NCBI RefSeq assembly: GCF_000972845.2
Contig: NC_040025.1
Coordinates: 19,089,399-19,153,398, forward strand
Reading direction: 5' to 3'
DNA length: 64,000 bases
Source: Larimichthys crocea
Lineage: Eukaryota; Chordata; Actinopteri; Sciaenidae
Under the pieces are notes generated by a model, which worked only from the letters and a program-made list of their open reading frames with translations, had not been told where the DNA came from and did not search any database. The stretch's first letter is position 1; the number at the start of each line of letters is the position of its first letter. Positions 29,265 to 41,700 of the stretch are shown in pieces. The position numbers and the translations under genes were made by a program.

Positions 29265-30868
29265 GATGCTGAAAAAAAAGTAAAAGTAGAAGAATCTATT
29301 AAGAGCACTTTATGACTGTTTATGTCACTTTATAAAATGTATAACTGCACTGTAACAATTACATTTTTTATACACTAGTGCTAATGGGACTTCTTGAGTT
29401 AAGTTCAATATACGCTATTAACTCTGGACAGACATAGCCAGAGTGAAATGAATAATCACTAGTGCACTGATATGTAATGCCAACTTTAGTGCCATGGTTT
29501 TCCTTTTGAATTTTTTTTTAATGTTAATTAACATCCAATGGAAGCAATGGAAGTGTAAATATTCAGAGAAAGTGAAATGAATACACATTTTCTTCCAGTC
29601 AGGTATTTGACATAAAACATATTTTATACAATGCAGGAATGTAGACTGCAGAGAGATTTCAGTATATTTTACAGTCAAATGTTGTCAAACAAAATGTCCA
29701 GAGAAATACAATTTGAATATCTTGAAATGAATCAGAAACGGGTGCTTATTTTGTTAAACAATAAAGCATAGTTGTACACAATATTCAGCTTGTATTATTG
29801 TTATTTATTAATATTTGTAGTAGTATGTTTTACATTCTTACTGAAGGCTGACCATTTCCTGGCTATCTTCTACTAATTTCTGTTACTCACTGAGTTCCTT
29901 CTAACTTTCTTTTATTAGAAAACTGTTCAAAACATTTTCTTGGTGACCAAATATTCTTAAACATAGCTTTTGGTCTTTGTTTTCAAGCAAAATGGGAACA
30001 GACTACTGTAATCACAGTTTGTAGGCCAACAAAAATAAAAAAACAGCTCACGTGAGGGATCATGGGCAATGTAGTTGTTGAAAACTAAAATAGTTGTTCC
30101 CTCTTTGTGAAAGTGAATAATTGCTATAAATGTGTAAGCAGTGTGAGTAAATGTTAGTTTATGATAAAATGTCCTGGTAAATTAATGTGTTTTGGACGAG
30201 CTGCAGTGAGTTTTACAATGATAATATATAATATATAATATGTAATATATGTATTGTATGTACGTACTTACGTGCTTGCGTAGTCAACGAAAAGAGTTCG
30301 CGCGTTTTGCGCTGGAGCGATTGTGATCCTGTCAAAGCTGTCAAACAATAGGCATCATGTCAAGGTTTTGATATTGGACTTGACAGTAAGTACATTAACG
30401 TTAATATAAATAAATAAAATAAATCCGATGTCGTGTCCTTTAACGATTTGAGTTAACGGCGCGTTTTGAACGTTGAATTAGCGTCAGTTGGGAGAGATAA
30501 CGTCAGCTAGCATTGTTAGCAGGTGAGCTAACGTTACTCCTAAACTACTACAGCGAAACTAAACCCGAGGCTGTAAATGTGGCTAGAGAGATGTTGAGCA
30601 GTGACCGTAGATTGTTTTTATTTTACGTACAGTACAGTAGGTTGTTACGTTAATAGTGTAAACAGACAAATGTGATGTTAGGTTGTCAACGGTTAGCTAA
30701 TCGGACAACATCCAGAGTCTGTCACTGTAACCGCACACGGAGTTTAACAAGTGACACACGAACACAACAAATGATATATGAGGTTAATTCCTGTTCAGGT
30801 ATGTTGATGTTGGAGCTGGTGTTTACCTCTACAGTCAAAGCGGCAGTGAAGCTGTAGCTGAAGGAAGA
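29265..30868. other. ppp1r3d 3' UTR and sycp2 promoter region
   Basis: The left 500 bases are AT-rich 3' untranslated sequence. CpG-bearing sequence from about 30270 to 30560 (for example TTCGCGCGTTTTGCGC near 30297) is the likely promoter of sycp2, whose first coding exon begins at 30869. No further gene was seen. Confidence 0.5.
29760..29765 (+). promoter_or_regulatory. Polyadenylation signal of ppp1r3d
   Basis: AATAAA occurs about 500 bases after the stop codon in AT-rich sequence, a normal position for this gene's 3' end. Confidence 0.5.
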
Positions 30869-33800
30869 ATGGCACCGAGTCAGGACGCACAGGTAAGGAT
30901 GCAACCCTCATCTGTATTACTGTCACTCACAGTAGCGTTACTGAAATATTTATATTTGAAGTAATGGTGAAAGGTAAGCTTTGGATTAACCCTGGTTTTA
31001 ATGTGCAGTTGGAGAAAGTTATCGATGATGTGTTGAAGAATGGGAATATCCAAGCGCTGGATTCATTTCTGCAAAGGGACATGCAGGATGGGATCCCCAT
31101 AAAATGCTCCCAGCAGTTTCTCACAAGATTGGATAAACTTGTCAGCGGGGTAAGACGTAGCCACTTATTCATATGCATTGATGCTCTGTTGCTTGTAGGT
31201 TTTAACAAAACCATGTCTTTATTGTTTATGTAGAGTTTGGATCAAAAAGAATCAGCGAAATCAGCCAGTTTGGGTCTCGCTATCCTCCACAAGTGTAGGA
31301 ACAACCTGAAACTCCCTGGTTATCGCGACGGACTGGCAGGAATAGTAGCTCAAGGCCTGCTCAAAAAGATAAGTATACATATAATACGTACAGGCACGCA
31401 GCAGGTGCAAAGTAAATACACTTAGTTGTTAATCGAGCCTTGTTTTGTGCACATGGTACAGTGGTTTGAGAAATGCAGGCAGCTGTGGATTCAGTGTGGC
31501 CCGCAGTGGGATGAGACCTTGTTCAGCCTCTCTGAGGAGTTCTTCGATGCCTTAATGGTGAGATAATTTATAACAGTAACACACACTGTCTATAATAAAA
31601 CTACTTTAACGTGTATTACTCATGTTAGTGTCCATAATGTAAACTAATTTTCTGTCCTGTCTGTTACAGGTGGTTCACGAGTCATGCAAAGAAGGTACAT
31701 TTATTTATTTGTATATTTGTGTGTTTCATCTTAAATTAGCCATGATTTTCAACTTGGGCCCCCGAGTTTCTCTAACAAAATGTAATTTAAAGGTCACAGT
31801 ATCACTTGAGCCTCTTTGTTTATGTTAAGTTCTCCTCATACTGCTGCCATAGTTTGTCATTTTGATCTTGAGAGGATTTTATTATGCCACTTATGGCTAT
31901 ATCAAATCAGGTGCTCTCAATGTAGTTTTTAATGATTCTGGTCTGTTCTTATAGAAAGAAAAAAAGATTGTAGGAACAGATTCAGGTGCAACTTAATGAG
32001 CATTCTTCATAGAGATGTCAACACTTCCATGATGAATCTCAGTATAAAAGAAAAAGCCTTGTCTCTATTCACAGTACACAAACATGTTTTCTTTGCAGGA
32101 ACATACAAAGTCACAGAGTCCTTCCTGTATCCTGTTGGCCAGTTGGCAGTAGACCCCAGAATCTACATCCTGATCCAAAGAGAGGTTTGAAGTTTTACTC
32201 TTTTTTTATTTTATTTTTTATTTGGCGTAGCAATAAAAACCTTAAATCAGGTGCTCATAAACTAACATGCATAACAATGTTCCAACAGGCTATTCGTAAA
32301 TTTAACTTAATTCTGGACAAAATCCCAGTGGAGCTTAAGAAAAAGAAGAAGATCCTAACATCACAGGAGGCCTCAGATATCATGTATGTCACGGTAGTTT
32401 CCTCATAATAAGGATCATTATAGTTTTACTTATTGGTTACAGTGCAGTACACTCTTCATTATATTTTTACAGGATCAAGATGGCTGGTCAGATATTGGAT
32501 GGTGGTGGTAAGTTCTTTCATAAGTAGTACTATATATATATAACTTTATCCAGAAGCATACATAGACATGGAAAAGGAACAACAATCTGTTTGTGGCAGA
32601 TTACGACTTGCAGACAGCCGTGATGGAGGCATTGTGCAGAATGGCCGCTCCTGACCAGAGGAAGGAGCTGGCAGATAAATGGTTCACCATGAAGCATGTG
32701 GCCACTGCCTTTACCAAGATCTGTGATTCTGAGTTTGAGACGGTAAAAACTTGACCCCTCTCAAGCATTCACCAAAGTGATCATTTATTGTTACAATGTT
32801 AGTTAACTACATAGAAACAAATGTGTATATATATGTGTGATTTCAGGATTGTCGCAAGTTTCTAAACTTGGTGAATGGGATGCAGGGCGACAGGAGAAGG
32901 TACACAAATATTTTAGAATTCCAGAGACATGGTCTGGAAAGCTTGAGGGGTCTTTAGAGTTGCCACTCAAAAGAGGAGCAGTTTAATTGAAGTGTTATGT
33001 CACACCACTGACTAGCACAGAGAGTGAAAACGTGTGACTGTACTTCCTCTCTCCCCATAAAATGAAGACAGAAAAAAAACACCCAGTTGTTTAATACTGT
33101 GCAGGCAAATTTCTAACTGATTTGACAAAGGTAGGGGATAACTGGATAACAGTGTCCTCTCTGTGCTATAGAGTGTGTTCCTACCCTTGTTTGGAGGTTC
33201 ATCTGGACAAGAACGAGGTCAGTATCAAGAGGACTTCTGTTGCACATCCAAAGCAGTGAGGTAGAACTCACAATTAGCTGTCCGCTGTTGAGATAGTTTG
33301 TATGTAAGGTGGAATGTTACAATCCATCATGTGCTCTAAGTGTATCAGTAGATGTGGTTGAAAGGATTGTGGTTATGTTGTCAGCTGCTGATGCCCGCTG
33401 ATGAAAAGCTGGAAGAATTTTGGATCGACTTCAACCTCGGCAGCCACAGCATTTCCTTCTACTTCTCTTTACCCGATGAAGAAGCACAGGTACCTGAAGA
33501 TCATTAATCAAAATAAAATAAAAGTAATGTGTCATTTACATAAAGAACAATGGATATATATTTGTTAGAGCCTAACGCAGTCTGGTTTTCCCTTCATGAA
33601 GGATGGCCAGTGGGAGACAATTTGCATCAGCGAGCATGAAGTCCACAGCTACACTGTCACAGGTAATCAGACTCTCACTCATCACTCCAGCTACAAATTT
33701 AGTCCAAACAGTCAACAAAATTATCTCACAACACATCTCCAGAGGAGGGGACGATGAAGGTCTTGCAGTTAAAGCTGACAGAGGTGGTGGTTGTGGGTGC

Positions 33801-34120
33801 GGTGGAAGGATCAAGTCTTACCATCCACTTCAGCTCCTCCCTGGATATCCTGCAGGCTGCTCGAAGAGTCTATGGACACCGTAAAGACAAAGTAAGCTTT
33901 AGCTTTATTCACTTCATCCGTATTGGCCACGATATTAATAAGAATATTTAAATACACAACTGTTAGATGATAGAGAGATTTATTGTTTTGCTTGTGTTCA
34001 TAATAAATCTGTTTTTTATTAATAAGTGTCTTCTCTTCCTGTCAGGGCTTTGTGGGGAAAACAGGCACATCTGTAGTGAAGACTACAGTTAAAATTATAA
34101 TGGACGAGAACAATTCCCAG
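30869..34120 (+). CDS. sycp2: sycp2 exons 1-15: ARM-like and Spt16M-like N-terminal domains
   Basis: Exons: 30869-30892, 31009-31149, 31234-31368, 31453-31557, 31670-31694, 32099-32184, 32289-32383, 32473-32507, 32600-32742, 32847-32899, 33172-33217, 33385-33489, 33602-33662, 33743-33891, 34046-34120. They encode residues 1-426. Helical repeats run to about residue 280 (for example [47 protein letters not shown]). A beta-rich domain follows, with LHFS-type strands. This half is the best conserved part of the family and is thought to bind centromere and axis partners. The junction 31368/31453 lacks GT-AG ends. Confidence 0.93.
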
Positions 34121-37100
34121 GTAAAAAAATCAAAGCATAATACAACATCATTACAAATCTCTAAATGTGGACTGGACACTGTGGCATGGTGACAGACTCA
34201 TTAGTGAGATAGATAGTTACATTCAGTCCATGATCTGCTTACAGACGACATCAGTGTTTTATTGTATCAGAAATGCATTCTGAAGTGCGAACCTAGTGTA
34301 GCATTCTTACTGTATGTTTATCTTCATGCAGGTTGTTCCAGAGAGTCAGGTGTCCCTTGGTGATAGTGAGAAAAATACTGCTCCCTACCCTTTACCTGCC
34401 CCGTCTGCACCTGTCCAGGTGAAATATATTGTATTTTATATTAAATTTACTTGTGTATGTAGGATCTAAATATACTTTAAGAGACAATGGTCTTGACAGT
34501 GACAGTGACTCATAAACATTACCAGGCTCTCTAGTTTTTTTTGTGATTACAGTAATTCATGCAAATGAAGTAGTCAGTATTTCTTTTCTAATTACCATTT
34601 ACAAGTTAAGTGCATTAAACAGTGATTTTGCTGTGAAAATTATGTCACTTGAACTGAAACATCTTAAGAACTTGCAGTCAGGGCCAGTAGGGGGCGTCGA
34701 GAGCTAGGGAACCAACAATATCAAGTATTTGCCCTACCAAAGAATCATTTTATTCTTGTTCCTGTGTCAATAGCATCATGTGGGATGAATTACATATTTT
34801 TAAAAAATTCACATATAATATTCTGATTTTCCTTCCAGATGGTGACCCCCGCTAAGATGAGGATTTCAGAGTCTACCACCTTCATCAGCAGCAGTGCGGC
34901 AGGAAGCGTGCATGGTTCCAGTTCCCTCTCTGCTGTTATGCCAGCAAGTAGGTGACACTAGAAACCACCTAGTTCCAGTTATTATTCCAGTTTTTCTCCA
35001 TTGGTTTGGCTCATTTCTCCAAACGGAAATGACATTCTCAAAACAACATGGACAAACTGAATTGTATTTCTCATTGATTTCATCACATTGCAAATGTCTT
35101 AGTACATCTTTGCAAATGATTAAGTACAGGTAGCACAATTTCCAAGTGAATAGATCCTGTTGATCTGAACTAATTGATTGAGTCTAACAGTTGTTCTCTC
35201 CAAAACATGTCAGCATCATTTCATTCTATAAGTCATCACATGCAACATAATACCATGAATACCATCTACTGTATTTATTTACAGCACTGTAGGCTACATA
35301 TCATTTTCCTTGTTTTTGTTTATGTGTTATTCATTTACTTTTTACTCTGATCTGGAGGTTACTTTATATATGTGAATAAAAATGGCTAGCTTTCCTTGTG
35401 CAATGTGTGATGTCAAACCTTAGAGGCTACTCTTACCCTAAAATCCTGTTTTTTATTTTTATTTTTTCATACACAATTGTATTGTGTTAGCTAGACAAAA
35501 AAATAGTACAGTAACCATTGTGAATGAAGGACTGGTTAAGACTGAGAGGTGGACATGAGGGATATGATCCTCTGCCATAGTGACAAAACATCTAAACATG
35601 ACTAAACTTGACTTGCAGTGCTCACACAATGCCAAAGGATCGATGCATTTTGGAGGTACTGACTATTTATATGAGAAAGAAATGTAGTTTTGACACACGA
35701 GTGAACTGTTTTGGGAGAGACGTGCGCTTTTGCAAGTGAGCTATGGTGTCGTGCTGAACTGTAAGACTGTTTTGATTTTAGAGTTTTGAGAATGTCATTT
35801 CTTTTTCGAGAAATGAGCCAAACCAATGGAGAAAAACTGTAATATCTTCATTTTTAAAATGTAGCTTTTGTAACAGAGTCACAGATCTGTTAGTAGCACA
35901 ACATGCAAACATTTTTTACTAAACTTGGATTGGATTATATGTTTCTCACTGCAGGGCCTCCTGAACTTTTTTGATATCAAGAAAATATTAAAAGTTTTCT
36001 GTGGACCATTGTTAGACAGTTTATGACATTACCTAGTTTTTCTTCATAGATCAAGATGTTTAAGTTTTAAGTTTAAGGTTTGTCAAATGAGGTTTCTTTG
36101 ACAAATAAAGTGCAAATTCATTTCAGCAGTGTGCCTACATGTATCAAGATTCTCGTCATATCCACGTTGACATTCACAGTATTGTAGCCCAAAGCATTCC
36201 AGGCAGTTTGTCCAGCCTGATCGAAGCTCCTTATTCAGCTCTCAATTAGTTTTTTCTCTCTTTTAGACATTCCAGCCAAGACTAAAGGGAAGCCATCTCT
36301 GCAGATGGTTCGTTCATGTGATCGGAAAAGTGAATTTTTCACGGGAGAGCTAAGGACAACCGCTAAGACCTGCAGCCATGACACAACACCTAACAGCACA
36401 ATAGCAGGTGGCATGATAGAGCAGGTATGACACGTACTGAGCGTACTGCATGTAAATGTGATATTATTGCAAATATGCTGGTAATTTCATGGTGTCTGTC
36501 TCAGAGTGATGCATCTCTACAGAGCACGGCTTCCAAACAGGCCAATAAGGATAAAGTTGACAAACACAAAAAGGTATAATTGCTATCTTTGCAAATAAAG
36601 TTACGTTTGTGATTTCGCTTCCAGCTATCAAGCAAGTCTGGCATAATTTGTATGACAATCCCGTGTGGATTTTACATGTTATTATATCAGTGGAAGGAAT
36701 GTTGTATTTACACAAAATATAGAAATCTTTTGTATTTGCTGTCTCTGCTTGTCCTGCAGAACATACCAGTGGCGAAAGCAGTAGACATGATTCTGTCTGG
36801 ACAGGGAGAAGAGCATTCTCTGGGTATTGACATAGTGATTTTTTTTCTTTTGCTTATCTCAGAAATTCAGCCACACTGTTTTCTTTCAGACTTTTGAACC
36901 CTCTACTGATCTTTTTCCTTACAGAGCCTAACTTCGTGCCTGACACCCAACCCAGAACTAAGCAGAACACGTAAGCATTGTGAAAAGCCTCCGCACTGTT
37001 TGAAAATTTGCTGCCATTAGTGTAGCAAACGCTCTGATTGCTAATGATGTTATATATTATATTAAATTTATATTAATAATATTAAATTGTTCAAATTGCA

Positions 37101-38671
37101 TATCTTCTAGGTGGACCAAACTCTCAGTTTCTGAAATGCTGATGATGCCCACACAGAAAATCAATTCTCTGCCGAGACCTGGTAAGGATAGAAGTCATCA
37201 AATATCTTTACTACCACTGACGCATCATTGCATATTTAAATCTACTATTTAGTTTTAAAATTAATATTTTCTTTTCTCTTTAGAGCCTCATTCAGGTTTG
37301 TCACAGCATCGGGATCGCCAGTCCTCAGCACAGAGACTATCAGCTCCAATTCACGGCCCAATCAGCCAAAAGCAGCTCCACACCGAACTCACTCAGCGTC
37401 TGCAGCAGGTCCTCAGTGAGAGGAACCAAGATCCAGCACTTGAGGAGACAACTGCACCTCTGCAGAGAAAAATGTCTGCTGTCAGAGAGGACTCTAAAGG
37501 CAGAAGCTCTGCAAACCGGACTGCTCCCAAAGAGCAGAAGGCCCAGAGAAGTGACCTGGCCAAAGGGAAGAGCAAAGGCCAAATACCCCTGGAGGTAGAT
37601 GCTGCTCTAATCAAAGCTCCAGCCAAGGCCTCCACAACCAAAGGTTTGCAGGAGAGAAAAACGCCCAACGTTATGGTTGAAACTAACAGAGCACTTTCAA
37701 GCAAAGAGAAGGTATGGATTCTGTAAGTTTTAAGCAGCTTAATGTCCATCCTGAGGTTATTCAAGTTGTATACTATGATTCTCACACCTTCTACTGTGTC
37801 TCCTCAGAGAGATGCAGAGGTTGCAGGCGGCATGGTGAAGCTCATCTCTAGCCGTTATGAGTCCACAGCAAAAGATACCACAGAAAAGATCCCCCAGATC
37901 CCCCAGAGTTCTTCTTTTGTCAACAGGTCATACACCGATGATTGTAGATTGTACATTATGTTGTACTGTAGTACATAAATAAATGTCACTGCTAGCCTAA
38001 CTGTCCTACTTATTATTGTTTGTGCTTTTGCAGTAGGCCAAGCTTCAATATGAGCTGGTTACCATCTGTAAAAGTAAGTATTCATTACTTGGTTTGTAGT
38101 AACTTTAAGTCACTTACCTCCTGCTTGACTAACAACGATCTTTATCTGCTACAGAGAGATGTATTTGGAGCTGTGAAATCACACAACAAATCAGCTACAT
38201 GCTCTACAAGTCATGGGTAATACAATACAATTAAACAGTTTGGATATTTTATTGGCTCTCATTGCATGTAAGGATGTTTTTAATGCCTTTTCTCTTTTTT
38301 TGTACAGAAAAGATATTTTTGCATTCAACATTGATTCACAGTTGGATTGCATCAGCGTAAGTTTTACTAATGTTAGTTCATTTATATCTTGAGTTTTGGA
38401 TAATTCGTGTCTGAGTACTTGGTATGCAAGTGTACTCTTTAAAGTCTGTCGTTTCTCTTTAGGGAAAAGACAAAACCTTCACTAACACCTCTGCCGTATC
38501 AAGCAGGTAGGTCAGTCAATTGAAAATGGCATGTGGACTTGTTTGTCAAGACATTCAGTCTTTGAAACAGCAACATTTGTATTTGCATTATTCCATATTG
38601 TTTTCCAGTGTTTCCATCAATAAATCAGGACTCAGCACAACCAAGAAAGGACAACCTGTGGCAAAGGTATA

Positions 38672-38720
<49 letters not shown>

Positions 38721-41700
38721 CTTGCAGAATGTGTGTTCATGTAACTCTGCTTTTATCAGGTAAAGGGAGGACAGCACACAAATCCAACAAGGAAATCACA
38801 CAAAGTTATAGTTAACACTTGTAATTAGGGGAAGAATTATGCAGCAATTACACCGAAAAAGTGAACCTCATGTTAGCCAATATAGCGTTTCTCTCTCTTT
38901 TTCTCTGTCTGTCTATCTCCCTCTAAAAACTACCTACTTGTAGGAGAAGCGGCATATTAAGAAGCATCTGTTCAGCGACACAGACACAGACAATGCCATG
39001 ACGGAGGTCAGCTGGCTGAGGGAGTCAGGCAGGAAACCCAAACCCAAAGTTACCAAATACCCCAGGCAGGCGCCTGTCAAGCCTAAAGCTGTGTCTCCTC
39101 ATACTTCATGTATGCCATTAAAGCCCCACACATTCATGCTGCTCACAGTCTAAAATTCATCACATTAAGACTGGATGATGATACAGTTATTTATCGAAGA
39201 CGTTAGTATTTCTGTAAACAGAAATTGTCTTTCTTTCTTAACAGATGAATCCCCAGATTTACCCCCGCCCTCACCAAAACCTGTAAAGGGCAATACTAAA
39301 CCAAACAAGGTAAAGCAGTATGTTTGGTTTTCTTGCAAAATAATGTGTTTTAAGCCTTTGATGCACTATCCCAGTCAGCCACAGTGTGTCATTGTTTAAT
39401 CAGAAGAAGGCAGAGAGAGTGGAGCATCCAAAGAAGACGTTGAAGCCAGCAGCAGCACCCAACAGACGACATGCAGCAGGCAGGAGGCCCCAGAGAGCTG
39501 CAGCCGCCTCTGCAAAGAGCTACAAGGAGCCGGACACCGATTACAGCCAGTCGGAATCAGACGAACCTCCTGTTTCCAAGGCAAACGACTACCCTATATT
39601 GTTTATCTACTTTTGAAACACCGCTGAACAACTACCATCGTCGTTGCTGCTTTTAATGTGTTTACACGTGCACATCTTTTTTAGTAAGAGTACAGACCAG
39701 TGTGATCCAAGTCATCATTGCAATAGGACAGACATTGTAATGCTTAACTTATAATACTATCTTTCATGCTGTCAGACACGCTATGCCGTAAAAACAGTCC
39801 ACCTGAACATGTGATTGGTAGATATTGTTTAAAATGTTTGGCGTCAGGCACTGTTGTTAAAGTAGTAGTAGTAAAGTGTGATGAATGAATGTTGTTTGAA
39901 CGATGGGAAACACTAGATTCTTTTGATGAAACTGTCTTTGTCCACTAATAATAGTACTCCTCCACTGATCATCTGGAGAATGCTGAGAAAATGGGTGAGG
40001 CTGCCCAGGTGACACAGAAAAGTACTGCCAGCAAAAGACTGACCAAAAGCTACATGACCAACCTTCACAGCGGCCACTCAGCGTCGGTGCCAGAGCAGTC
40101 AACCACCTCCAAGGTAAAGGTCGTAGAGTTTAAATCCCCTTTTATCCTGATTAAGGGATTATCTATTCTGCGTGTCATAAAGCATCTGTACACGAATATA
40201 TCAAAAACAAATCCATATCACCACATGCACATTATTTTAATGAGGTAACAAACCTAGCTATGGAGCCTTTCAGTTAGCGTTCATCAAGATGAAACAAAAA
40301 AAAAATCAGCATCAGAGGTCACAGTGAACTCCACAGATGGATGCAGTTGTTCAGAAACATGCGACTATTGTCAGCTGTAAAGCTTGTTGACAGTCCACAC
40401 ATCTCTTACTCAACCTAACTGAGCTCTTATAGAATATACAAAACTTCTCATTAGTCGCCGATCTTGTAGTGTGACTAGATAATAATGTGAAATGTGACAC
40501 ACTGGGAATTACTTTTTGAATGGATAGTTGTAGCAACGTTCCATTTTCTTTTTGGTTTGTCTGCCAGCAGGGGAAAAATGAGAAGACGTGTTCAGAGGTC
40601 CCAGAGGTGAAGAAGAGAAAAAACAGACTGGACAACAGCAACCAGTCAGATCTGAAAAAGCTCAAAGTGGGAGCCCATCCTTTTTTTTTAGATAACTCCA
40701 GCATCAACATCTTTAAACCAGCTTCAGCAAAAATCTATACACATTTTAGCTGTATTAGCCGGAAATAAAGCATGGCTTTTTGGATATGAACATGTGGTCT
40801 AGAATGGGTTTCATGTTTGTTGAACACCATATATAACGGAAACACTTTGTTTTACAGCAGCAGAGGCCTGCGAATGTTCTTCCAGAAACTTCCAAGTTGA
40901 ATAAGAGAAATGTCCATGCCCCAGTTCAAGAACAGATGAATGCATTGAAGGATTCCTGGGCTGCCCGCCAGACCTCTTTATGTCAGTCCCCTCCTTACAT
41001 CGAGAGGATGAGATGTAAGACTGCGGGAAGTCACTCACCAACATCAGAGTTAGATAACAGTCATTTGACTCCTTTGACATCAGCTAATGTCTTTTTCATG
41101 CTTCATACTGGATTAAACGGTTTGTTAATTTTATCACAGAAGCCACACACTGTATATTACTTAATGGCCTTTTTGACGCTTTAGTTCCTAAACTTGTTTT
41201 CCATCATTGACAAACTTGCCTTTGCTTAAACTCCACTTAAATGTAGCCGATTGTATCGCAAGATAATGTTGTTGATGATAACATGATAATGATAATGGAT
41301 TTTGCTTAGTGTCGTAGTTGCATGTTAAGTTGACTAGCTCGAGAGAATGAAATCATCTGCCTTTGAGATTATTTAGTCTGATTGAAGGGCTAACTAGTCA
41401 GGTCCTCGTGGCCCTGATGTGAAAAAAGAATTTTATTTTGAAGGCCAGAAAAATCTAATCTGGAATGGGTACATGTATTATAGAATATTCTTCACCTTAA
41501 ACCCACATTGTACTTCCTTTACTTGGTTGCTCAAAGTGTAAAACAGTTTGTATGCGGTTGCATTTTTATTCCCACCACCTTCATGCATTTTAAAGTTGCA
41601 TAAATGATCCTGTTGCTCTCCAACCTCTTAACTGTAAATTGATATGTAGAAAAGCATGTACATATTGACCTTTGACTCTCTGTCCAACTTCTGAGGCCAG

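Noticed and set aside
31369..31462. GT-AG splicing alternatives for sycp2 intron 3
   Set aside because: One shifts the frame to an immediate stop; the other inserts 12 unrelated codons, loses the conserved MVQ and leaves a 57-base intron with a weak donor.
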